Source: Balneicella halophila
GTDB lineage: Bacteria > Bacteroidota > Bacteroidia > Bacteroidales > Balneicellaceae
Direction: 5' to 3'
Assembly (NCBI RefSeq): GCF_003096835.1
Contig: NZ_QENZ01000003.1
Span: 1-64,000 of the forward strand
DNA length: 64,000 nucleotides
The notes under the pieces are model-generated. The model was not told the origin of the DNA and made no database searches. It saw only the letters and a program-made list of their open reading frames with translations. Numbering within the stretch: position 1 is the first letter of the stretch; every line of letters starts with the position of its first letter. A program made the translations under genes and the position numbers. This document shows positions 56,568-64,000 of the stretch, piece by piece.

Positions 56568-59564
56568 TTAAAAGTCAACATTAACACCAAACGTAACAGT
56601 TAATGGTCTTGGATAAATATTATTATCAATACCTCCTGCAATTTCAGGATCTAATCCCGAATAATCAGTCCAAGTAAAAACGTTTTTGACTGACGCAAAT
56701 AAACGCATGCTCGATTTTGGACTCCACAATTCGTTTACTCTATAGCCTAAAGTTATGTTGTCTAACTTTAAGAATGATGCATTCTCCACATAATAGTCAG
56801 AAAAATATTGAGGATGATTGAAACCTGTGTGTAACACATCTGTTGTGGCATTATTCAAATAAGTTTCCTTAGTACGCACACTTTCGTAATTCCCTCTGTC
56901 TGAGTTTACGTTATTGTACACATAGTTATTTAAATTCGCACGCATTGACAGACTTAAATCCCAATTCTTATAGGAAAGAGTATTATTCCAACCCATAAAG
57001 ATATCAGCATCAGGAGCTTCGTAGATATACTTATCGTCTTCTGTTATTTTCCCGTCTTTATTTCTATCTACATACATTCCTTCAATAGGGCGCTCATTCT
57101 TATCATATACTTGCTCATAAACATAGAATGAACTGGCAGGTTTGCCAATAGCGTGTATTTGAATTGTATTTCCTGTACCACCCGAGATACCTCCAGTATA
57201 AACACCTACAAAATTAGGGTCATCATTGACTGTTAGTTTCGTAATCTCGTTTTCGTTATAGGTAATATTAAATGCTGAATTCCAATTAAAATCATCGTTT
57301 TGAATGATATCTGTTGCAATAGAGAACTCAACACCTCTATTTTCTAAAGTACCTACATTCGTTAAAATTTGGTTTGTCAAATTAGAACCTGCAGGTACAG
57401 GGACAACGTTCAGTAGATCAGAAGTTTCTCTTAAATAGGCATCAATAGAACCTGTGATTCTTTCATCTAAAAATCCGAAATCTAATCCAACGTTGTAAGT
57501 GGTGGTCTCTTCCCATTTAATATTAGCATCATAACCATCTGGTCGATATGTTAAATAATACTTCCCTCCTAATGGATAAGAGGCTGTGGGTTGTCCAATA
57601 GTGTATTTTGCTAAATAAGGATAGTCTCCATTATTGATATTCTGTTGCCCGGTAACACCATATCCTAATCTTAATTTTAAATTGGATAATGCTTTCTCTT
57701 CTTTACTTGATAGAAATCCTTCATCTATAATATTCCAAGCAAAAGCAGCCGATGGAAATAGTCCCCAGCGGTTATCTTCTGAGAAACGAGAAGAGCCATC
57801 ACGACGGAGCGTGAAGGTTAAAAGATACTTGTCTTTCAAGCTATAATTTAAACGTCCGAAGTAAGATAACAGCACATTCTCTGTTGTAAAATCATCAAAA
57901 ATGCTCCTTTTGTTACTTTCACCAATAGGTATTACAATACTTTCATCTAAGCTGTTCTCTGTTCTCCAGAACTTTTGATAAGAGTAACCTACCATGGCAT
58001 CAATTCGACTATCAATATCCTCAATATCTTTTACGTAATTAAGGTAGAAATCTAATAACGTATTACGTTTACGTTGTTCGTAGTTTCTGTCTTGTCCTCC
58101 TGCAAAATATTGCCATGAAGCGTATTCAGGAACATATTTTTGTCCTTCACTTTCACTATAGTCGTATCCTAAATTAAGATTAGCGCGTAAGTCTGGTAAA
58201 AAGTGGAATTTATAGTCAAATTCGGCATTACCTAAACTTCTCTTTACAGTCGACTCATCATTTGTCAGCTCTAATAATGCTATTGGGTTGGCACTCGGTA
58301 AGGTTTGCGGATTACCATTCTGCTGTACCCAAGTGGTATAGCCACCATACTTACTGCCATTCATAATAGGTTTTGTAGGGTCAAAACCAACTGCTGCACC
58401 AATAGAACCGGTATCTGCAAATCGATTTTCAGCATAAACCCCTTTTACATTTAATTTCACTTTTAAATGATTGTCAAAGAAATTAGGTCTCAAGCTCACA
58501 GCTGCTGTTGTTCTTTCAAACTGAGAGGTTCTTAGTATTCCGTTATCATCTAAATAGCCTAAAGAAACACGAAATGGTAGTCGTTGCTTAATACTCCCTG
58601 AAAGACTTACGTTATGTTCATGCCCAACTGATGGGTTGAATATTTCTTTCTGCCAATCTGTTCCTTGGTAGTTTATATAATCTTTCATGTATTGGGAGTC
58701 AGTAGACTTTGGCTCGTATAAGAAAGTGTAGTCTCCATGCTTTGTCTGCATAACCTGCTTAAATTCCTCTGGACTTAGTACATCTACGTATTCTGAAGGT
58801 AAGTGAAATGAGACAGAACCGTTATAATTAACTTTTAAATCTCCTTTACCTGATTTTGTAGTGATAATAATAACACCGTTAGATGCACGTGAACCGTAAA
58901 TAGCAGCGGCTGATGCATCTTTCAAAACAGTAAAACTCTCAATATCATTAGGGTTGATAGAAGAAAGAGCATTCCCCATACCATTGATACCATCATTATC
59001 CACAGGCACACCATCGATAACAATTAGTGGGTCATTAGAAGCTGAGAGTGAAGATCCTCCACGAATACGAATTCTACCGCCATCACCAGGAGCACCGCCA
59101 CTTGCAGTAATTTGAACACCTGGCGTTTTTCCAGATAGCATCTGCTCTGGAGAAGCTGTCACTATTTTAGTATCTTCATCAATCTTTACACTAGTAACTG
59201 AACCTGTTGCGTCTTTCTTAGTCGTTGTACCATACCCGATAACGACAACTTCGTCTAAAACTTCAGTATCAGCAGACAAAACAATTCTTGAAAAATCAGC
59301 TTGTCCAACGATAAGCTCTCTAGTAGCAAATCCTACATAGGAAACCTCAATAATATCTCCATCGTTAACTTGAAGCGTAAAGTTACCATCGATGTCCGTT
59401 GTAGTTCCATTAGCTGTGCCTTTTACAAGGACAGATGCACCGGGCAAAGTCCCCATGTCATCGTAAACTTTCCCGGTAATTGTTTTTTGTGCAAACACCG
59501 TTGCAGGAATTGCAACAATGCACCACAAAAACAAAAATACCTTAATCAATAGATTTTGTTTCAT
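56568..59564 (-). CDS. susC: SusC-like TonB-dependent outer-membrane transporter
   Basis: A 998-residue protein. Signal peptide to about residue 25 (VAIPATVFAQ), then a carboxypeptidase D regulatory-like domain (ITGKVYDDMGTLPGASVLVK, 28-105), a TonB box region (LDEVVVIGYGT) and a plug (MLSGKTPGVQITASGGAPGD, then ASAAIYGSRASNGVIIITTK). The barrel ends in VTFGVNVDF with the C-terminal Phe. It imports oligosaccharides with SusD using TonB energy. The promoter and a LacI-type operator lie 60-100 bp upstream. Confidence 0.97.
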   Translation of the reverse strand: MKQNLLIKVFLFLWCIVAIPATVFAQKTITGKVYDDMGTLPGASVLVKGTANGTTTDIDGNFTLQVNDGDIIEVSYVGFATRELIVGQADFSRIVLSADTEVLDEVVVIGYGTTTKKDATGSVTSVKIDEDTKIVTASPEQMLSGKTPGVQITASGGAPGDGGRIRIRGGSSLSASNDPLIVIDGVPVDNDGINGMGNALSSINPNDIESFTVLKDASAAAIYGSRASNGVIIITTKSGKGDLKVNYNGSVSFHLPSEYVDVLSPEEFKQVMQTKHGDYTFLYEPKSTDSQYMKDYINYQGTDWQKEIFNPSVGHEHNVSLSGSIKQRLPFRVSLGYLDDNGILRTSQFERTTAAVSLRPNFFDNHLKVKLNVKGVYAENRFADTGSIGAAVGFDPTKPIMNGSKYGGYTTWVQQNGNPQTLPSANPIALLELTNDESTVKRSLGNAEFDYKFHFLPDLRANLNLGYDYSESEGQKYVPEYASWQYFAGGQDRNYEQRKRNTLLDFYLNYVKDIEDIDSRIDAMVGYSYQKFWRTENSLDESIVIPIGESNKRSIFDDFTTENVLLSYFGRLNYSLKDKYLLTFTLRRDGSSRFSEDNRWGLFPSAAFAWNIIDEGFLSSKEEKALSNLKLRLGYGVTGQQNINNGDYPYLAKYTIGQPTASYPLGGKYYLTYRPDGYDANIKWEETTTYNVGLDFGFLDERITGSIDAYLRETSDLLNVVPVPAGSNLTNQILTNVGTLENRGVEFSIATDIIQNDDFNWNSAFNITYNENEITKLTVNDDPNFVGVYTGGISGGTGNTIQIHAIGKPASSFYVYEQVYDKNERPIEGMYVDRNKDGKITEDDKYIYEAPDADIFMGWNNTLSYKNWDLSLSMRANLNNYVYNNVNSDRGNYESVRTKETYLNNATTDVLHTGFNHPQYFSDYYVENASFLKLDNITLGYRVNELWSPKSSMRLFASVKNVFTWTDYSGLDPEIAGGIDNNIYPRPLTVTFGVNVDF

Positions 59565-59623
59565 ATATTTTATCTTTTAAACTTTGAAAATTCAACCATC
59601 TTATTTTGAGATAGCACATTACT

Positions 59624-59653
59624 CAAAAATACATTAAATTTCAATACCCTCAA
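59624..59653 (-). promoter_or_regulatory. Promoter of the susCDE operon
   Basis: On the minus strand TTG (59653-59651), a 19-bp spacer, then TATTTTTG (59631-59624): an exact match to the Bacteroidota TTG-N19-TAnnTTTG promoter. LacI-type operator 1 abuts it on the upstream side. Confidence 0.7.
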
Positions 59654-59667
59654 CGAAAACGTATGCA
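59654..59667. promoter_or_regulatory. LacI-type operator 1
   Basis: CGAAAACGTATGCA, an imperfect dyad centred on CG, as in LacI/CcpA-family sites. It lies directly upstream of the susC -33 box, a position more typical of activation than of repression. Confidence 0.5.
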
Positions 59668-59684
59668 AAATATTAAATTTCTTC

Positions 59685-59698
59685 TGCGAACGATTGCA
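59685..59698. promoter_or_regulatory. LacI-type operator 2
   Basis: TGCGAACGATTGCA, an imperfect dyad (10 of 14 positions symmetric) with central CG, similar to operator 1 and to the TGCAAACGTTTGCA type. Centre-to-centre distance to operator 1 is 31 bp, about three helical turns. It contains the TTG of the lacI -33 box, a typical position for autorepression. Confidence 0.5.
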
Positions 59699-59726
59699 TA
59701 ATTATTCAATAATATTTTTACCTTTG
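59694..59726 (+). promoter_or_regulatory. Promoter of lacI
   Basis: TTG (59694-59696), a 22-bp spacer and TACCTTTG (59719-59726). The -7 box is exact; the spacer is one base longer than usual. The -33 TTG lies within operator 2. Confidence 0.6.
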
Positions 59727-59767
59727 CTAACAGACTCTTCCATATTTTACTCTAAATTTACTGCATC

Positions 59768-60778
59768 ATGAAAAGAGCTGTTACTATAAAAGATATAGCA
59801 AAAAAGCTGAATATAGCACCTTCGACTGTCTCTAGAGCATTAAAAGATCACAAGAACATCAGTGATGCTACAAAGAGAAAAGTTAAAGAGCTGGCAGAGC
59901 AATTGAATTACCAGCCTAATTTCATGGCAACTAGCCTAAAAAATAACACATCTAACGTTATTGGTGTAGTGATTCCTGAGTTCATCCATTATTTCTTCTC
60001 CACTGTCCTCAGTGGTATTGAAGATATTGCCTACGATCAAGGATATAGAGTTATTTTTACTCAATCGTCAGAGAATTATGACAGAGAAGTCAAAAATATT
60101 CATACTCTTTTGGCCAATCGGGTTGATGGAATCTTGATGTCTATATCAAAAAATACTGATAATTTTGAACATATAAAATGCATAAAAGCCAATGGTGTGC
60201 CATTAGTTTTATTTGACAGAATCACTAAAGAGGTAGAGGCTGATTATATCGTCATCAATGACTTTTTTGCTGCTAAAAATGCGGTTAGTCACTTGATAAA
60301 AACTGGTTGTAAGGAAATTGCATTTTTTGGAACATTAAACAATCTCCTTATCACTCAAAACCGTAAAAACGGCTATAAAGATGCGCTACGGGAAGCTAGA
60401 ATCCCTATAAAGAAGGAACTCATGTTCAATGCTGACAGCTACGAAGAGGCCTATAGCACTGTTTTCCAAATACTCAACAGCCAGACACCAATAGATGCAA
60501 TTTTCACCGTAAATGATAGCTCAGCAATTGGAGCACTCACTGCATTAAAGGAATTTGGCAAACGAGTTCCAGAAGATGTGTCTATTATAGGATTTACAGA
60601 CAGTATGATATCTAGAGTTTGTGAACCACCACTCACAACAATATCTCAAAATGGTTATAAAATTGGACAAGAAGCTACAAAGATATTATTGGAAAGAATA
60701 AAAAATAACGATGACTATATAGAATACAGTACTACAGTTTTGAAAACTGAATTATTATTAAGAGGTACTACAAAATAA
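59768..60778 (+). CDS. LacI family transcriptional regulator of the starch locus
   Basis: A 336-residue regulator. The HTH is VTIKDIAKKLNIAPSTVSRA (residues 4-23), followed by the hinge helix (NYQPNFMATSLKNNTS) and a periplasmic-binding-protein-like effector domain (VIGVVIPEF ... AIFTVNDSSAIGALTALKEF). It faces susC and precedes the MFS transporter and a GH13 gene, so a malto-oligosaccharide effector is the likely guess. Two matching operators lie in the shared intergenic region. Start: ATG with MKRAVTIKDIA. Confidence 0.93.
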   Translation: MKRAVTIKDIAKKLNIAPSTVSRALKDHKNISDATKRKVKELAEQLNYQPNFMATSLKNNTSNVIGVVIPEFIHYFFSTVLSGIEDIAYDQGYRVIFTQSSENYDREVKNIHTLLANRVDGILMSISKNTDNFEHIKCIKANGVPLVLFDRITKEVEADYIVINDFFAAKNAVSHLIKTGCKEIAFFGTLNNLLITQNRKNGYKDALREARIPIKKELMFNADSYEEAYSTVFQILNSQTPIDAIFTVNDSSAIGALTALKEFGKRVPEDVSIIGFTDSMISRVCEPPLTTISQNGYKIGQEATKILLERIKNNDDYIEYSTTVLKTELLLRGTTK

Positions 60779-60794
60779 TTAATGGGTTAGAAAT

Positions 60795-62342
60795 ATGGAA
60801 ACAAAGCAACTAAGGGAAAAACCTCATTTAAGTTTTTGGCAAATTTGGAATATGAGTTTCGGATTTCTTGGAATCCAAATGGGTTTTGCATTACAAAATG
60901 CCAATGTAAGCAGGATCTTCCAAACACTGGGTGCTAGGATTGAAGACATCCCTATACTTTGGGTAGCAGCACCGCTTACAGGATTGATAATACAACCTAT
61001 TATTGGGTATCTAAGTGATAAAACTTGGCATCCTCGCTGGGGAAGACGTCGCCCCTATTTCTTAGTTGGTGCTATTCTTGCCTCGGCAGCTTTGTTTGTT
61101 ATGCCAAACTCTCCAGTATTATGGTTTGCCGCAGGAATGCTTTGGATTATGGATGCTTCTATCAATGTATCGATGGAACCTTTTCGCGCATTTGTGGGCG
61201 ACAAATTGCCAGACGAGCAGAGAACTAAGGGTTTTGCTATGCAAAGTTTCTTTATTGGAATTGGCGCCTATATTGCATCATATTTACCGCAATTTCTTAC
61301 TTGGCTTGGAGTTGCTAATACAGCGCCTGAGGGTGTCGTTCCTGATTCTGTAAAATATTCATTCTATATAGGAGGAGCCGTTTTCCTCATTACTGTATTG
61401 TGGACTGTTTTAACTTCAAAGGAATATTCCCCTGAGGAGTTAGAGCAATTTATAGATGAACATAAAGAAGAGTTTCAAAAAGAAGAACATTCTAAAGAAT
61501 GGTATTTAAAGAATGGCACAAAACACCTCACAACTGGAATTGTAGTTCTAGCAATAGGACTTATATCAAGCTATTTTATTTATTCCTATAACTTGAAAAA
61601 AGATTTATTCGTCCTTACATTAGGATTAATTTCCAGTGGTGCTGTTGTTATGATTATCTCAGGTTGGTTACAAAAACAATTAAAATACAAAAGTAGTTTT
61701 GTAACTATTGTTAATGATTTCCAAACCATGCCAAAAATTATGATTCAGCTTGCTTGGGTTCAGTTTTTCTCTTGGTTTGCACTTTTCTCTATGTGGATTT
61801 ATATGACACCCGCCGTTACAGAACATATCTATGGAACTACAGACACTACCTCCGAAGCATATAATATTGGGGCGAATCAAGTAGGTGAAATGTTTGCCAA
61901 CTATAACATCATCGCTGCAGCGGTTGCATTCCTATTGCCTGTGGTGGCAAGATGGACCAGCCGTAAATTCACACACTTCTTAGCACTTACTATTGGTGGT
62001 TTTGGTTTGATGTCTGTTTACTTTATAAATGAACCTTCCACTTTCATGATGGAATGGTTACCTATGATTGGTGTCGGCGTAGCTTGGGCAAGTATATTAT
62101 CTATTCCATATGCAATGCTATCAGGTGCATTGCCGTCATCTAAAATGGGATATTATATGGGAGTATTTAACTTCTTTATCGTAATTCCTCAATTGGTAGC
62201 AGCATCGATTTTAGGATTTTTAGTTTCCCAATTCTTTAACAACGAACCCGTTTATGCATTACTCGTAGGCGGTTGTTCCATGATTCTGGGAGGTATTTTA
62301 TCCTTATTTGTAAATGATAGCCTTTCAAAACAATCTAATTGA
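60795..62342 (+). CDS. MFS sugar transporter, SLC45/maltose type
   Basis: A 515-residue permease with about twelve membrane helices. The MFS loop is GYLSDKTWHPRWGRRRPYFL (residues about 74-93), close to the SLC45/GPH-like sucrose and maltose transporters. The N-terminus FWQIWNMSFGFLGIQMGFAL is also characteristic. A longer central loop (about 205-240) is acidic. It likely brings maltose or maltodextrins into the cytoplasm by proton symport. It begins 16 bp after lacI and ends 22 bp before the next GH13 gene, making a three-gene operon at least. Confidence 0.92.
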   Translation: METKQLREKPHLSFWQIWNMSFGFLGIQMGFALQNANVSRIFQTLGARIEDIPILWVAAPLTGLIIQPIIGYLSDKTWHPRWGRRRPYFLVGAILASAALFVMPNSPVLWFAAGMLWIMDASINVSMEPFRAFVGDKLPDEQRTKGFAMQSFFIGIGAYIASYLPQFLTWLGVANTAPEGVVPDSVKYSFYIGGAVFLITVLWTVLTSKEYSPEELEQFIDEHKEEFQKEEHSKEWYLKNGTKHLTTGIVVLAIGLISSYFIYSYNLKKDLFVLTLGLISSGAVVMIISGWLQKQLKYKSSFVTIVNDFQTMPKIMIQLAWVQFFSWFALFSMWIYMTPAVTEHIYGTTDTTSEAYNIGANQVGEMFANYNIIAAAVAFLLPVVARWTSRKFTHFLALTIGGFGLMSVYFINEPSTFMMEWLPMIGVGVAWASILSIPYAMLSGALPSSKMGYYMGVFNFFIVIPQLVAASILGFLVSQFFNNEPVYALLVGGCSMILGGILSLFVNDSLSKQSN

Positions 62343-62364
62343 TAAGATAAAAAATCTTCAAAAC

Positions 62365-64000
62365 ATGAATAAGATAGCCTATAGTTTTATACTAATTATT
62401 AGTTTTTTAAGTTGTAACAACGCAGAGAAAATCATCTATCCTTTAGAACCTGCAACAACAACCTTGCTTTCTCCTATCGTTTTAGATCTGGACAGCACTG
62501 TGCTATATCTTGAAGACTATGTCTATGATGCAACTAAAATTGACAGCATTAGCGGTTTCGACAATATTAGTTGGAACAAAGACGAAAAGAAATGCATTAT
62601 CTATAGCTCTGACACCATCCCAATGCTATCAACACTAAAGCTACACATCGATGGACAGAAATATGATTTAGCTATAAAAAAATCACTAAAACAGAAAGTT
62701 TATTTAAAATACAATGCTAAAAGTCCCGATGACAAAGTACTTTTAAAGGGAGAAATGACATCTTGGGCAACTTTAGAACCTGCTAATATCGAGGGAAAAA
62801 CAAACATTTTTTCATTCACCATACCTCCGGGTAATTATCAATATATTTATTTGGTCAATGATAAAGAAAAATTAGCTCCACAAGTAACAAAAGTGGATAA
62901 TAATAACGGCGGTTACAACTCATTGCTAACAGTTGAAGGTTCAAAAACTAAACCTACATTGTCCACTTATTCTTTTACTGACGAGAAAGTCACTTTAAAG
63001 GTAGAAAATGTAGAAAATATTATAGTTTTTTGGGAAAATATAGAAGTTCCGAACAGCATGGTAAAAAGACACAACGACAAGGTTGAAATTGTAATCCCAG
63101 AAAGAGCATCAGAAAACCAACGCTCTTACATAAGAGTGTGGGGTTCAAATGATAACAGTTTTTCTAATGATATACTTATTCCGCTACAGGATGGAAAAGT
63201 GCTATCTGATGCAAAAGATATAAGTCGTAAAGACAAACATGCACAAACGCTTTACAGTTTAATGATTGACCGTTTTAATAATGGGAAAAAGGAGAATGAC
63301 CATCCGCTAAACCGTAAAGATGTATTGCCTCAGGTTGATTATCAAGGAGGTGATATTGCAGGAATCACAAAGAAAATAAATGATGGATATTTTACCAATC
63401 TCGGAATAAATACGATTTGGATATCACCCATAACGCAAAACCCTGAGGATCCGTACGGACAATGGACGAATCCGATGACTAAATTCTCAGGTTATCATGG
63501 CTACTGGCCGATTTCTTCCTCTGAGGTAGATTATCGTTTTGGAACGTCTGAAGAATTAAAAACATTGCTGAAAACAGCACATGACAACAATATAAATATC
63601 CTATTAGACTATGTGGCTAATCACGTGCATGAAGAGCATCCATTTTATAAAGAGCATCCTAATTGGGTGACTCCGCTCTATCTGCCTGATGGCACAAAAA
63701 ACACTGAACAATGGGATAACCATAGGCTCACAACTTGGTTTGATGATTTTATGCCAACATTAGACCTCCAAAACGACACAGTAATGGAGATGATGACCGA
63801 CTCCGCATTATATTGGGTGGAAAATTATGATTTTGATGGTTTCAGGCATGATGCCACCAAACATATTCCTATCAAATTTTGGAGAACTTTGACCAAAAAG
63901 ATACGACACAGTAATAATCCTACTGTTTATCAGATTGGAGAAACTTATGGCAGCCGTGAGCTCATTGCGAGTTATGTTAGCTCTGGCTTGTTAGATGCTC
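62365..64000 (+). CDS. GH13 alpha-amylase family lipoprotein, partial at window end
   Basis: 545 codons are visible and the frame runs off the window. A lipoprotein signal (MNKIAYSFILIISFLSC, Cys17) is followed by about 270 residues of beta-rich modules, including a likely starch-binding or early-set domain, then the GH13 barrel from about residue 290 (LYSLMIDRFNNGKK). Visible catalytic motifs are ILLDYVANHVH, GFRHDATKH (nucleophile Asp496) and QIGETYG (acid Glu526); the last Asp lies beyond the edge. It shares the lacI-MFS operon and is probably a second surface or periplasmic maltodextrin hydrolase. Confidence 0.9.
   Translation, partial: MNKIAYSFILIISFLSCNNAEKIIYPLEPATTTLLSPIVLDLDSTVLYLEDYVYDATKIDSISGFDNISWNKDEKKCIIYSSDTIPMLSTLKLHIDGQKYDLAIKKSLKQKVYLKYNAKSPDDKVLLKGEMTSWATLEPANIEGKTNIFSFTIPPGNYQYIYLVNDKEKLAPQVTKVDNNNGGYNSLLTVEGSKTKPTLSTYSFTDEKVTLKVENVENIIVFWENIEVPNSMVKRHNDKVEIVIPERASENQRSYIRVWGSNDNSFSNDILIPLQDGKVLSDAKDISRKDKHAQTLYSLMIDRFNNGKKENDHPLNRKDVLPQVDYQGGDIAGITKKINDGYFTNLGINTIWISPITQNPEDPYGQWTNPMTKFSGYHGYWPISSSEVDYRFGTSEELKTLLKTAHDNNINILLDYVANHVHEEHPFYKEHPNWVTPLYLPDGTKNTEQWDNHRLTTWFDDFMPTLDLQNDTVMEMMTDSALYWVENYDFDGFRHDATKHIPIKFWRTLTKKIRHSNNPTVYQIGETYGSRELIASYVSSGLLDA

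Noticed and set aside
1-64000. CRISPR arrays, rRNA, tRNA, prophage or integrative element
   Set aside because: No regularly spaced repeats, no tRNA-like cloverleaf, no integrase, transposase or phage structural genes were seen by reading; an RNA-model scan could still find a small RNA.

Overview
The window is a low-GC, protein-dense stretch from a member of the Bacteroidota. The evidence is a SusC/SusD/SusE starch-uptake locus, Bacteroidota families (DUF2851, DUF4230, DUF4293, DUF4294, DUF3109), a fused NagB-PIG-L protein, a fused FeoA-FeoB with a Cys-rich partner, a type IX secretion C-terminal signal, and repeated promoter boxes of the Bacteroidota type (TAnnTTTG at -7, sometimes with TTG at -33). 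The class is probably Bacteroidia or Flavobacteriia; the sequence alone does not settle the order. I saw no rRNA, tRNA, CRISPR array, intact insertion sequence or prophage.

Layout. 0.2-12.9 kb: DUF2851, YebC, a TRIC-type channel, an MscS channel, two glycosyltransferases, then an amino-sugar pair (NagB-PIG-L and a divergent GlcNAc-type kinase), a decayed nuclease-like secreted protein coupled to hemN, and an SDR. 13-17.7 kb: a plus-strand envelope run (DUF4293, patatin-barrel, DPM1-like GT2, LAB_N membrane protein, lipoprotein). 17.6-20.8 kb: a minus-strand operon of arginine deiminase, SpoU methyltransferase, ABC ATPase and tRNA methyltransferase. 20.9-25 kb: DUF4294, an O-methyltransferase, about 1 kb without an intact gene that holds a broken membrane gene, and lysS. 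25-31.4 kb: DUF5362, folP, cdaA, DUF4230, FeoAB and tpx. 31.5-44.5 kb: a periplasmic GH13 enzyme, monomeric isocitrate dehydrogenase, dnaX with an 11-base A run, a thioesterase, DUF3109, a sirtuin, MATE, a cold-shock protein, ElbB and a GT39. 44.6-51.3 kb: sucCD, an aminotransferase with an ADP-forming acyl-CoA synthetase, and ferritin.

51.4-64 kb is a starch/maltodextrin utilisation locus. SusC, SusD, a multi-domain SusE/F-like protein and a surface amylase are on the minus strand. A LacI regulator, an MFS sugar transporter and a further GH13 lipoprotein, cut by the window end, are on the plus strand. The 203-bp region between susC and lacI holds a near-consensus promoter in each direction and two LacI-type operators three helical turns apart. 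The inferred flow is surface cleavage and binding (amylase, SusE, SusD), TonB-dependent import through SusC, periplasmic trimming (the 31.5 kb GH13 enzyme is a candidate), and inner-membrane import by the MFS protein under LacI control.

No wholly novel system stands out. The best leads are the dnaX A11 run, where both shifted frames stop at once and would give a short gamma-type subunit; the susC/lacI operator layout; two compact back-to-back promoters with the same geometry; an unassigned terminator-like hairpin upstream of sucC; and a broken membrane gene.
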